Below, piece by piece: positions 1 through 9,427 of a stretch of DNA of 64,000 bases (position 1 is the stretch's first letter; every line of letters starts with the position of its first letter). A program made the translations under genes and the position numbers. The notes beneath the pieces are model-generated. The model was given only the letters and a program-made list of their open reading frames with translations. It ran no database searches and was not told where the DNA came from. The DNA is taken from the NCBI GenBank assembly GCA_947683425.1, contig CANTUQ010000106.1:2876001-2940000 (forward strand), in the 5' to 3' direction. This DNA comes from Excoecaria cochinchinensis (lineage: Eukaryota > Streptophyta > Magnoliopsida > Malpighiales > Euphorbiaceae).

Positions 1-640
1 CAATTGTATATAATTATATAATGTAAAATTTGTGAGAAGTTAGCTAGGTTAGATGAAATTGAATGTAAATTGCATCCACTAACCTCTAATTGGCTTGAAA
101 TACTTCTATTCTTCCTTCTCCTTACCCTTGCCTTCCTTGTCTTTTTCTTCCTCTTGATTTTCTTCTTTAGGCAAATGAAAGGTAGAATTTCATGAGTTTA
201 TGCTATGATTTTAATTAATTAAAAGCTGCTATATAATTCTCCTAATAATGCTCTACATGCCTATATAAAATTTCCCAATCAATTCCACCAAAAACCCACT
301 AAATTACTAAACTAGTTCAAGTTTCTCTCACCTTATTTCTTTGTTTTCTTGGCTCTTCTTTGATGCAAATTTCCTTCTAGGTTAAAAATGGGGTCTTTTT
401 ATGTATGAGGACGAAATTTGAGCTTTGCATTTTGATAGGAGCTAAATTGAACTATAATTTAGTATTTATTTTGTGTGAGTTTGTGTAATTAATTATGTAA
501 TTGTGTGTATAATTTGATGTGATATATTAGATTATGTTTATTTGTATCAGTTGAGTTTTTATGTTGATTTTCTGTGTTTTTAGGTGAAAATTAAAGAGAA
601 GAACAGATAAAGAAGGAGAGAGATCACGAAGAGTAGCAGA

Positions 641-986
641 TCACGCCGTGACAAGGAGTCACGTGACGTGACTTGATAAGAAGAAAGAAGAGGAAGGATG
701 AAAAGAAGAAGGGATTGCGAGAGAGAAGGAGTCACGCCGTGAGCTAAGGTCACGTGACGTGACTGAAGAAGAGAAAGAAGAAAAAGAGAAAGAAAAGAAG
801 AGGATGAGCTGCGAGAGGAGAGGTCACGGCGTGAGCAATGGTCACGCGACGTGACGCCACAGAGAGGCCAGGAAAGGAAGGGAAAAGAGAAGAGAAGAGA
901 ACGGAGGCGAGGCAACGCGAGACGTGAGCGCCAGTCACGCCACACACGCGAGAAGACACGCCGTGATGGGGAGTCACGCGACGTGA
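641..986. promoter_or_regulatory. Array of four bipartite TCACG dyads in U3
   Basis: Four units start at 641, 732, 824 and 956. Each is a dyad TCACG-N1-CGTGA, then exactly 7 bp, then a second dyad TCACG-N3-CGTGA. The distance between box starts is 18 bp in every unit (641/659, 732/750, 824/842, 956/974). The fourth unit has A for the first T. A half unit lies at 934. Between units the sequence is GA-rich and unconserved, and units are about 91, 92 and 132 bp apart. The array sits about 215-560 bp upstream of the TATA box. CGTGA/TCACG resembles plant NAC, bZIP or bHLH half-sites, but no factor is proven. The array recurs from 7337, 16711 and 23407. Confidence 0.8.
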
Positions 987-1048
987 CTGGCCAGAGAGGG
1001 AAAAGAAAACCGAAGAGAGGAAAGAAGGAAGAAATGGGCAAGCGCGTT

Positions 1049-1083
1049 CTGTCGCGATCGCGACACCGTTGCGAGCGCGACAG
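1049..1083. promoter_or_regulatory. GC-rich inverted repeat in U3
   Basis: CTGTCGCGATCGC pairs with GCGAGCGCGACAG with one mismatch over 13 bp and a 9-nt loop. It lies about 120-150 bp upstream of the TATA box. A perfect relative lies between the two ORFs of B at 3840-3875. Confidence 0.6.
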
Positions 1084-1200
1084 AGGCGACCGTTGGACGG
1101 TTTTCAGCCAAAAGTCACTTGGAAAATCACCTTCTTTCACCCAAAGGTTGCAACCATTCTCAAGGGTCATTTCAAGAGACACAAGCTTTCAATTATTTTC

Positions 1201-1207
1201 TATAAAT
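1201..1207 (+). promoter_or_regulatory. Candidate TATA box of B1 5' LTR
   Basis: TATAAAT in TTTTCTATAAATATG, directly after the GC-rich U3 and before the AT-rich R-U5. It recurs at the equivalent place in the other three B LTRs. The transcription start would lie about 25-35 bp downstream. Confidence 0.55.
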
Positions 1208-2072
1208 ATGTAGTTTAACTGTAGTTTTAATATACAATAAATGATAGATGAATTTTTTTAGTTAAGGAATTTTCTGTATTTTGTAAATAGTTCTTCTTTA
1301 GTTAAATTTCCTTATTTAGTTCTATGATTTGAAGAAGAAGATCAAGGAGGAGAAAATCTATTTCAAGAGATTGGGAAAAAGGGTTGAAAGGCTTCTATCT
1401 TATTCTCTTATTTTTAATTCTTCTCCACTATTTTTATGAATATTATTTTAATGAACTTGCATATTATAATTCTTTCTATTTCTATCTACTTTCATAGTCT
1501 TTCATTGTAGATTCTCTATTAATATCTTTTGCATGATCTTTACAAGTTAAAGTAATTCGAGAGTTTGCTTTATCCGACATTTAATAGAGATTCATTATCA
1601 AGGTATATTTGAGAGATTGGTATATTGAGATAATTGCTATAGGTTAGTGTTTATTCTTAAAATATGTAATTAGAAACCTCTAATTCATTAATGAAATTTG
1701 TGAGTTAGAATTTTAATTATATATTTTAGGCATTTTAATTCATGTCGAGAGAGTGAGTTAAAAGTTTATTCTAACTTGGCTTGCAAGAAAAGATGAAAGA
1801 TGTTAATCTAAATGATGGAATCAAGTTCATTGTTTTTAATTCTTCATGATTTATTTTATCTTCTTTTGACTATCATTAACTAGGTTTAATAAGTTTACAT
1901 ATTAGATTAGATTAAAACCAACTCTACCATTAATTAATAATTGTAAACAAGATTAAAATCAATTAGTAATAATGTGTAACACGTTCCCTGTGGGATCGAT
2001 ATCTAAAGTACTATTGCGGTACACCGTATACTTGCGGTATGTTGCATCATTAGAAAATGCAGAACAAGTTTT

Positions 2073-2090
2073 TGGCGCCGTTGCCGGGGA
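2073..2090 (+). other. Primer binding site of B1, tRNA-Asp type
   Basis: TGGCGCCGTTGCCGGGGA begins 6 nt after the LTR. It is complementary to the 3' end of plant tRNA-Asp, the primer known for Athila elements. Confidence 0.85.
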
Positions 2091-2211
2091 ACGGTTGTTT
2101 GCCATTATAAAAATTGATTTATGATTTTGGATTACAATATTTTGTTTTGTTTTAATTTGTTTGTATGTTAAATTAATTTTGTGTTTTGGTTTTACAGGAT
2201 TTTGAAAGTTC

Positions 2212-3531
2212 ATGCCTAGTACAAGGAGTTCTTTAGAAGAGCTTGAGCCTTTAAATCCTGAAATTGAGAGGTTTTTATTGAGTAACCGGAAGTCAAATAA
2301 AAAGAAGAACAAAAATAGGAGATCAATTATCATGGCTGAAGAACAAAATCCACCAAGATTGATGGACTTTGCCACACCTGCATTGAGTGGTGCTCAACAA
2401 GGAGTGGTAAGACCAACGGTAAATGCCAATCAATTTGAGATTAAACCTTCATTATTACAAATGATTCAAAATAGTATACAATTTTATGGTTTGGCAAATG
2501 AGGATCCAAATGCTCATTTGGCAAATTTTCTTGAGATTTGTGATACCTTTAAGATAAATGGGGTTTCAAATGATGCAATCAAGCTTAGGCTTTTTCCATT
2601 CACATTGAAGGATAAAGCAAAGGCTTGGTTGAATTCTTTGACAAGAGGATCTATAACTACTTGGGATCAATTGGCCCAAGCATTTTTATCAAAATATTTT
2701 CCATTGGCCAAAACCGCAAAAATCATAAAGGATATTACTACATTTGTTCAAAATGAAAATGAATCATTATATGAGGCTTGGGAAAGATTCAAGGAATTGC
2801 AAAGGATGTGTCCACACCATAACTTGCCAAGAGAGTTGTTGATGCAAACATTCTATAATGGTGTAAATCCAACCACAAGAGGTACTATTGATGTTGCTGC
2901 TGGAGGATCTTTAATGAGAAAAACAATTGATGCAGCATATGAGCTTTTGGAAGAAATGGCAATGAATAACTGTATGTGGCCTCCTGAAAGAGTAAGAGAG
3001 TATAATAATTCTAATGCTAGAGGGATACATTCAGTAGATTCTATGGTTGCATTAAAAGCTCAAGTTGAGGCTTTAACTCATAGAGTTAATAGCTTAGGCA
3101 TGGGAGGTAATGTATCAAATGCATGCAATGTGTGTGGTCAAAATGGGCATGATAGTGAAAATTGCACTTTAGGCATAGCTAATAAAGAGCAAGTTAATTT
3201 TCTTCAAAGCCAAGGACGTGGAAATCCTTATTCTAATACTTATAATGTTGGTTGGAGAAATCATCCTAACCTTTCATGGGGGAATAATAATGTTAATAAC
3301 CAAAATAGGGGAGTAGGATATCAACAACCACAAGATAGGTTTGGTGCTTTTGAAGGAAAACTTGATAAGTTTATTGAGGAAATTAATTATAAGATGAATT
3401 TTCAAGATGAAAGTCAAAAGAAACTTGAGGCAAAAATTGATCAAATTACTAAAAATCATGCGGCCTCTATTCATAATCTTGAGGTTCAAATAGGCCAACT
3501 TGCTAATTGTTTACCTTCTAGGAATCTATGA
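2212..3531 (+). CDS. gag: Gag of B1 (Athila type), nonsense-shortened
   Basis: A 439-residue capsid/nucleocapsid protein that would package element RNA in cytoplasmic particles. The first ATG after a TTTTACAG run is used. A retrotransposon-gag domain covers roughly residues 90-240 (for example YGLANEDPNAHLANFLE, KDKAKAWLNSL, LYEAWERFKELQRMCPHH). One zinc knuckle CX2CX4HX4C (CNVCGQNGHDSENC) lies at about 305-318. The C-terminus is Asn/Gln-rich then helical. The TGA at 3529-3531 is a GGA-to-TGA change relative to copy 2, which reads 17 residues further. Even there the frame stops where Athila polyproteins normally run into protease, so pol was lost by deletion, not by this stop. Confidence 0.9.
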   Translation: MPSTRSSLEELEPLNPEIERFLLSNRKSNKKKNKNRRSIIMAEEQNPPRLMDFATPALSGAQQGVVRPTVNANQFEIKPSLLQMIQNSIQFYGLANEDPNAHLANFLEICDTFKINGVSNDAIKLRLFPFTLKDKAKAWLNSLTRGSITTWDQLAQAFLSKYFPLAKTAKIIKDITTFVQNENESLYEAWERFKELQRMCPHHNLPRELLMQTFYNGVNPTTRGTIDVAAGGSLMRKTIDAAYELLEEMAMNNCMWPPERVREYNNSNARGIHSVDSMVALKAQVEALTHRVNSLGMGGNVSNACNVCGQNGHDSENCTLGIANKEQVNFLQSQGRGNPYSNTYNVGWRNHPNLSWGNNNVNNQNRGVGYQQPQDRFGAFEGKLDKFIEEINYKMNFQDESQKKLEAKIDQITKNHAASIHNLEVQIGQLANCLPSRNL

Positions 3532-4839
3532 TGCCTTCCAAGCAATACTGAGGAAAATCCTAGGGAGAATATTAAGCCATGATTTGTCTATTTCTTTTAT
3601 TTAGGTTACTTAATTATATTGTTTTTATTTATGTTTTTGTACTTTGTTTTAAATTTGTTTATATAGTTTATTTTTGTATTCTAGATTTTCATGTTACTAA
3701 TATTTTTGTTTTATTTCACAGCTATTTTAGTAAGATTAGATTTGTTTAATAAATATATTAAAAAATAAATAAATAAAAAAAAAAAGAAGCAAAGAAGAAA
3801 AAAATTAAGAAAATAAAAATTTTATGAAGACGTTGGCTTCTGTCGCGATCGCGGCAAGTATCGCGATCGCGACAGAAGGCGATGAAGCAAAACGCAAGCG
3901 ATTTCAGAAGCGTCACGTCGTGATGCTACTTCACGTGACGTGATGATCTGAGGAAGAGGGACTTCGGCCAGGTAAGTGCAGAGTGTCACGGCGTGACGTT
4001 GCCTCACGTCGCGTGATGAGAGATTTGCAATTTAGGGGTATATCAGGTATGCTTTAAAATTTTTCTTTTCTTTTCTTTTCTTTTCTGATCTTACTTATTA
4101 TTTTTTCTATTATTTTGTTTTATTTTCTTTTCTTTTCTGATTTAGATTATTAAATTCAATTACATTAACTTAATTTTACCAATTAAGCATTAAAACACAG
4201 GAAACTAAAAAAATTAAAAGCGGGAACTCTAATTTTTAAACCCTAACGTCGTGACCTTTCCTTTTCTCATTTCTCATTTCAACTGTTCTTTCATTTTCCT
4301 TAACTCAGGTCACGACTTAAAAGACCCTCATTAGCCACTTTTTCTTCTTCGTTTCCTCATTTCACCAAGAAATTTCGAACTCTTCAATCCTCTGTTTTCA
4401 TTTCGTTCTTCTAAGTTTTACATTCCAGCATTGTATCTCTATTTCATTTCTTTTCTCTTTTCTCCAATAATCTAGGGATTACGAGATTACCAGGTTTGTC
4501 TAAATCTTTTCATTTTTCTTTTCTTCTTTACCCTAGCTTATTACATTTCGGTATTTTCCTGCATAACAGACTTACATTTCGTTTGTAGTTTATTATTTGT
4601 TTCTATATCTGTTTCTATTTCTTTTTCTTCTGTCTATTTGTGTTTTCCTTTAGTGTATTTCGGTTGCATTTATGTATAACTAAATCACACTCATTTGTAG
4701 TTTCTTCTCTGTTTACATTCTTTTCTTTCTTTTATCTTATCAGTTTTCCGTTTGTACATCTCTGTTTTTGTTAATTTTTTTTTCCATTGTCTTCAGATTC
4801 CCTATAGTTTCATTATCTGTTTAACCAACACAAGCAAAA
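3532..4839 (+). promoter_or_regulatory. Spacer before ORF2 of B1: promoter-like module and candidate leader introns
   Basis: No coding capacity. After an A-rich stretch come a perfect 14-bp inverted repeat CTGTCGCGATCGCG with an 8-nt loop (3840-3875) and two bipartite TCACG dyad units (3913-3943 and 3986-4016), each with the same 18-bp box distance as in U3. A strong donor, CCAG then GTAAGT, lies at 3972. TTACCAG then GTTTGT lies at 4493/4494. A pyrimidine run ending CTTCAG, with its AG ending at 4796, is a strong acceptor 43 bp before the ATG of ORF2. The stretch 4250-4490 is CT-rich like a plant 5' leader. I infer an independent spliced transcript for ORF2; the sequence alone cannot prove it. 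Confidence 0.5.
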
Positions 4840-5976
4840 ATGGTGAGAACAAAGAATCCCACTGTTCCCCGAACTGACCAAGAAGAGCAGGAAGCTGAGG
4901 TGGTTAACATTGCTGCTCATTATGGTGCCTTGTTTCCTATCTTCTCTGTAGATGAAGGCAGTAGGTATTTACTACTTCGTAATAGGCATTTGATGCACTG
5001 TAAGTTTTTTCCTGACTCTTTACTTAATCAAATTGGTATGTTAGAAGTAGTTAATGATATGTTAAGGGTATGTGGGTTGTTTAAATTTGCTTCTATGCAT
5101 GAAAATGTGCGTCCTGATTTAGTTTTAGAATTTTATACCACATTAAAAAAGAATAATGATAATGAGAATTGGTTAGATTTTAGGATGGCTGGACAACCTT
5201 ATACGTTAACCTATTTTATGATGAATAGGATATTTAGATTTTCTCAAGCTGGTTTGACTGAGCCACCTAAATCTTTTAAGCCTCATGAATTTTGGACATT
5301 TTTGACTGATTTGCAAACTCGTTATAGAGCTAGGGATGCTAAATCCATGTTTATTAAGGATTTGAGATATTGGATTTTGCATAGGGTTTTAGCTTCTCTT
5401 GTTTTTAATAGGTCCGAATTCAATAGAGTTTCATATAATGAATTGTTTTTGATGTGGTGTATACATAAACGCAAGGACGTATGTTGGCCTTTTTGGATAA
5501 TAAGTCAATTGTTGCAATGTGTACATAAGCATGATTCACCTTTAACACATGGGCATGTTATTTCTAGTATTGCAACCAATCTAAATGTGGGTCTTGATGC
5601 CTATTATAGAATTTTTCCTTGCCATTATTTTAATAAGACTATGTTAGTTCGTGGAGAGGTTGTTGGAAATAATTTTCAGGAAATTTCGGCACGTGCTCGA
5701 TCATGTTGGAGGGATATTGCTGGAAATGCTGCGCCACAAGTTGAGGAACAAGAAGAAGAAGGAGAGGAGGAGGCAAGTGAAGATGAAGTAATGCCTGATA
5801 TTCCAGCTGCTGCTCCTGAAGTTGGTTCATCTAGTCATAACATCCCAATGATGTTATCCAATATGCAAGAGCAACTATCTGCCATTGAGCGACGTCAAAG
5901 GAGGTTGGAGTATAAATTTGATAGTTTCCTGACACAAGCTGGATTTCGGGTTCCTTCACCTCCACCTTCACCATGA
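4840..5976 (+). CDS. ORF2 of B1: Athila ORF-1 family protein
   Basis: A 378-residue protein of the family found in Athila elements (ATHILA ORF-1 / putative plant transposon protein type); molecular role unknown. The N-terminus is basic (MVRTKNPTVPRT). The conserved block runs about residues 40-290, with many aromatics (DEGSRYLLLRNRHL, WLDFRMAGQPYTLTYFMMN, DVCWPFWIISQLLQ). An acidic run (VEEQEEEGEEEASEDE) follows at about 304-319, then a helical QEQLSAIERRQRRLEYK stretch and a proline-rich end (PSPPPSP). No signal peptide or membrane helix is seen. It sits where pol or an env-like ORF sits in full elements. It is open in both copies, with only a few replacements (for example Gly to Asp, Ile to Val, Ser to Pro, Gly to Glu). 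Confidence 0.8.
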   Translation: MVRTKNPTVPRTDQEEQEAEVVNIAAHYGALFPIFSVDEGSRYLLLRNRHLMHCKFFPDSLLNQIGMLEVVNDMLRVCGLFKFASMHENVRPDLVLEFYTTLKKNNDNENWLDFRMAGQPYTLTYFMMNRIFRFSQAGLTEPPKSFKPHEFWTFLTDLQTRYRARDAKSMFIKDLRYWILHRVLASLVFNRSEFNRVSYNELFLMWCIHKRKDVCWPFWIISQLLQCVHKHDSPLTHGHVISSIATNLNVGLDAYYRIFPCHYFNKTMLVRGEVVGNNFQEISARARSCWRDIAGNAAPQVEEQEEEGEEEASEDEVMPDIPAAAPEVGSSSHNIPMMLSNMQEQLSAIERRQRRLEYKFDSFLTQAGFRVPSPPPSP

Positions 5977-7110
5977 TAGGGGAGTTTTCTTTTTATTCAT
6001 TTCTTTTATTTGTTTTTTTTATTTGTTTTTGTGTGTCATTCCTACACATTGAGGACAATGTTGGTTCTAAGTGTGGGGGAGTGACTGTGTTATGTGTTGT
6101 GATGTTTGTGACTGTGTTTTTGAGTTTGTATATGTATTATGTATGTCAAGTGCATGATTATTTTTGTTTGTGTGTTTTTATATTTCAATTAGGCTTTTAA
6201 GTAAACTTTATTATAAAACATTGTTTATTTGGTATATTGTATAGGTTGTTAAGTCTATTATCTTTTATGCTCATTTTTATCAGTTTTTCAAAAATTTTTT
6301 GAGATGTGTTTTAAGTTTTTTAAGTTATTTTGTTTTACTTATTTCAACATTATAGATTATTTAGTCTTTTTAACTAACCATATTTTTAAAGTTAGAATTT
6401 ACTCATTTAGTTTATAATTTTCAATTTCTAGTTGTTTAAGGAAACTATAGCCATAATACTTGCCCTTATTTCTTTTCAATAATGGATGAGGACTAAATTT
6501 AAAAAGAAAAGTTAAAAGTGGGATGGAGCATAAAATGCACCCACTAAAGTCATAAAAAAAAAAAAAGAAAAGCAAGATATATATCAAAAATTGTCAAAAT
6601 ATGGGATGGAGCGTAAAACGCACCCATATAACTTTCTCTTGCTAGAACTCAAAAAGAAAAATCAAAAGAAAAGAAAAAGCAAAGTCTAAAAATGCCATGA
6701 GATTGGATTAAGGGTAAGTGAGCTTAAAATGTCCTAAATGCAGCTAGTTGCTTGAGAATTTTAACTTTATGATTAATTTTCTTTCTTTATTTCATGTTTA
6801 GTTTTAATAGACTTCATACTCTTTATGTTGGCATTAGTAAAGTTTAGTAATTTGTTGAATTTGTGATGCATACTTTTAAATTTTGACTTACTGATTTTAT
6901 TATGAGTGAATGAGATATTTTGGTTCTTTTCAATTCTATTATATATGCTAAATAACAGTGTTTTGTAGTAATTTTTACTGGTTATTAAATTTTCTTATTT
7001 CTTTGATCTTGCTTGAGGACAAGCAAGGGTTTTTGTCTTGCTTGGGGACAAGAAAAGATGTTAATCTAAATTTGCTCATGACTTTTTATCTTGCTTGGGG
7101 ACAAGCAAGG
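5977..7110 (+). other. 3' untranslated region of B1 with hairpins
   Basis: AT-rich and noncoding. Two related 27-nt inverted repeats lie at 6518-6544 (arms GTGGG...GCAT and ATGC...CCCAC) and 6601-6627 (arms ATGGG...GCGT and ACGC...CCCAT); their differences are paired. Nearer the LTR are three copies of a CTTGCTTG-4 nt-CAAGCAAG hairpin at 7008-7027, 7037-7055 (imperfect) and 7090-7109. The 75-residue frame at 5973-6200 is hydrophobic low-complexity sequence and I do not call it. Confidence 0.6.
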
Positions 7111-7128
7111 TTCAAGTGTGGGGGAATT
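7111..7128 (+). other. Polypurine tract of B1
   Basis: TTCAAGTGTGGGGGAATT abuts the 3' LTR. The AAGTGTGGGGGAA form is usual for Athila/Tat elements and would prime plus-strand synthesis. Confidence 0.8.
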
Positions 7129-8761
7129 TGATAGGAGCTAAATTGAACTATAATTTAGTATTTATTTTGTGTGAGTTTGTGTAATTAATTATGTAATTGT
7201 GTGTATAATTTGATGTGATATATTAGATTATGTTTATTTGTATCAGTTGAGTTTTTATGTTGATTTTCTGTGTTTTTAGGTGAAAATTAAAGAGAATAAC
7301 AGATAAAGAAGGAGAGAGATCACGAAGAGGAGCAGATCACGCCGTGACAAGGAGTCACGTGACGTGACTTGATAAGAAGAAAGAAGAGGAAGGATGAAAA
7401 GAAGAAGGGATTGCGAGAGAGAAGGAGTCACGCCGTGAGCTAAGGTCACGTGACGTGACTGAAGAAGAGAAAGAAGAAAAAGAGAAAGAAAAGAAGAGGA
7501 GGAGCTGCGAGAGGAGAGGTCACGGCGTGAGCAATGGTCACGCGACGTGACGCCACAGAGAGGCCAGGAAAGGAAGGGAAAAGAGAAGAGAAGAGAACGG
7601 AGGCGAGGCAACGCGAGACGTGAGCGCCAGTCACGCCACACACGCGAGAAGACACGCCGTGATGGGGAGTCACGCGACGTGACTGGCCAGAGAGGGAAAA
7701 GAAAACCGAAGAGAGGAAAGAAGGAAGAAATGGGCAAGCGCGTTCTGTCGCGATCGCGACACCGTTGCGAGCGCGACAGAGGCGACCGTTGGACGGTTTT
7801 CAGCCAAAAGTCACTTGGAAAATCACCTTCTTTCACCCAAAGTTTGCAACCATTCTCAAGGGTCATTTCAAGAGACACAAGCTTTCAATTATTTTCTATA
7901 AATATGTAGTTTAACTGTAGTTTTAATATACAATAAATGATAGATGAATTTTTTAGTTAAGGAATTTTCTGTATTTTGTAAATAGTTCTTCTTTAGTTAA
8001 ATTTCCTTATTTAGTTCTATGATTTGAAGAAGAAGATCAAGGAGGAGAAAATCTATTTCAAGAGATTGGGAAAAAGGGTTGAAAGGCTTCTATCTTATTC
8101 TCTTATTTTTAATTCTTCTCCACTATTTTTATGAATATTATTTTAATGAACTTGCATATTATAATTCTTTCTATTTCTATCTACTTTCATAGTCTTTCAT
8201 TGTAGATTCTCTATTAATATCTTTTGCATGATCTTTACAAGTTAAAGTAATTCGAGAGTTTGCTTTATCCGACATTTAATAGAGATTCATTATCAAGGTA
8301 TATTTGAGAGATTGGTATATTGAGATAATTGCTATAGGTTAGTGTTTATTCTTAAAATATGTAATTAGAAACCTCTAATTCATTAATGAAAATTGTGAGT
8401 TAGAATTTTAATTATATGTTTTAGGCATTTTAATTCATGTCGAGAGAGTGAGTTAAAAGTTTATTCTAACTTGGCTTGCAAGAAAAGATGAAAGATGTTA
8501 ATCTAAATGATGGAATCAAGTTCATTGTTTTTAATTCTTCATGATTTATTTTATCTTCTTTTGACTATCATTAACTAGGTTTAATAAGTTTACATATTAG
8601 ATTAGATTAAAACCAACTCTACCATTAATTAATAATTGTAAACAAGATTAAAATCAATTAGTAATAGTGTGTAACACGTTCCCTGTGGGATCGATATCTA
8701 AAGTACTATTGCGGTACACCGTATACTTGCGATATGTTGCATCATTAGAAAATGCACAACA
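7129..8761 (+). repeat. B1 3' LTR
   Basis: 1,633 bp and the same architecture as the 5' LTR, with dyad units at 7337, 7428, 7520 and 7652. It ends ...GCACAACA, followed by the target duplication AATTT. About five differences from the 5' LTR are shared by copy 2, so they arose before the tandem duplication. Confidence 0.93.
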
Positions 8762-9427
8762 AATTTGGAGAGACAAAGCTTGTGTGAAGCAAAAATGGTG
8801 GAAAGGAAAAGGAAAGCTAATTTTTGGGTTTGAGGGGAAATAACGGGACAAAGCTAGAATTTTTGGGGAGAATTTTAGACTTTTCTACAGCATTCTCTCT
8901 TTTCTTCTAGTGGTAAAAAGGAATGGCTAAGATTTAATCCCTAACTATTTGATCTAATGGCTTGAAATTAAGCCACTTATCACTCATTCCTTCATCCCTA
9001 CCTATCCATTTATTTTAAACTTACACACACCTTATTATAACTTTATTTTAATGATCTTTATGTCCTCAAATGCTTAAAATATGTTAATTAAACCCATTAA
9101 TTAATTAAATTTTGGTTTTGAACCCTTTTTCAAGAATTCTCATTTTATATGTCAGAATGCTCTGAAAATTTTTCCTATCTGTCCTAACATGCCCAAGAAC
9201 ATATGGTTAAAATTTTAGCTCATTCCGACATCGTTTCGATATACTTTTGGCTTTAGCGGTCTGGCCAGCCAGTCCGAAACCCGAAATTCCAAAATTGCCA
9301 GAAATTTTATTTTTCACTTCTAATATTTTATTTAAATTATTTCTAACATATCTATGCAATTAAAATAAATTTCGGAGATCTGTACAATATTTTTGAGTTC
9401 GGTCAAATTGATGCAAATTTGGGGGCG

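Larger units (their letters stand above)
433..2066 (+). repeat. B1 5' LTR
   Basis: 1,634 bp, about 0.6% different from the 3' LTR at 7129-8761 by hand count. U3 holds a GA-rich stretch with the TCACG dyad array (641-986) and a CGCGATCGCG hairpin (1049-1083). A TATA box follows at 1201-1207. R-U5 is AT-rich and about 0.85 kb long. Long antisense and sense reading frames here (580-1182, 851-1213) come from low-complexity GA/TC sequence and are not genes. Confidence 0.93.
433..8761 (+). mobile_element. B1: non-autonomous Athila-type Ty3/gypsy element
   Basis: An 8,329-bp element inserted in an LTR of A. Both LTRs begin TGATAGGAGC and end ACA. The target duplication is AATTT on the right (8762-8766) and CATTT on the left (428-432); the left base is mutated, since copy 2 has AATTT on both sides. 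LTR A-3 gives the empty site, with AATTT once. The order is LTR, tRNA-Asp-type primer site, gag, a 1.3-kb spacer, a second ORF, a 1.15-kb 3' region with hairpins, polypurine tract, LTR. No protease, RT, RNase H or integrase is present, so mobility needs pol in trans. Lineage rests on the primer site, the gag type, the Athila ORF and the long LTRs. Confidence 0.93.

Noticed and set aside
641..986. CRISPR-like look of short repeats at about 90-bp spacing
   Set aside because: Nuclear plant DNA, no cas genes, no uniform spacers; the units are double dyads in a promoter region.
580..1213. 200-residue antisense and 120-residue sense frames in the LTRs of B, repeated four times
   Set aside because: They translate GA/TC-rich low-complexity sequence and the TCACG boxes (Ser-Arg-Asp, Lys-Arg runs). 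They recur only because the LTR recurs and have no domain.
2073..2090. tRNA gene suggested by tRNA-like sequence at 2073 and 14266
   Set aside because: Only 12-18 nt complementary to tRNA 3' ends; these are primer binding sites, not genes.
5973..6200. 75-residue frame after ORF2 of B
   Set aside because: Hydrophobic T-rich translation overlapping the ORF2 stop, no family match, altered freely in copy 2.
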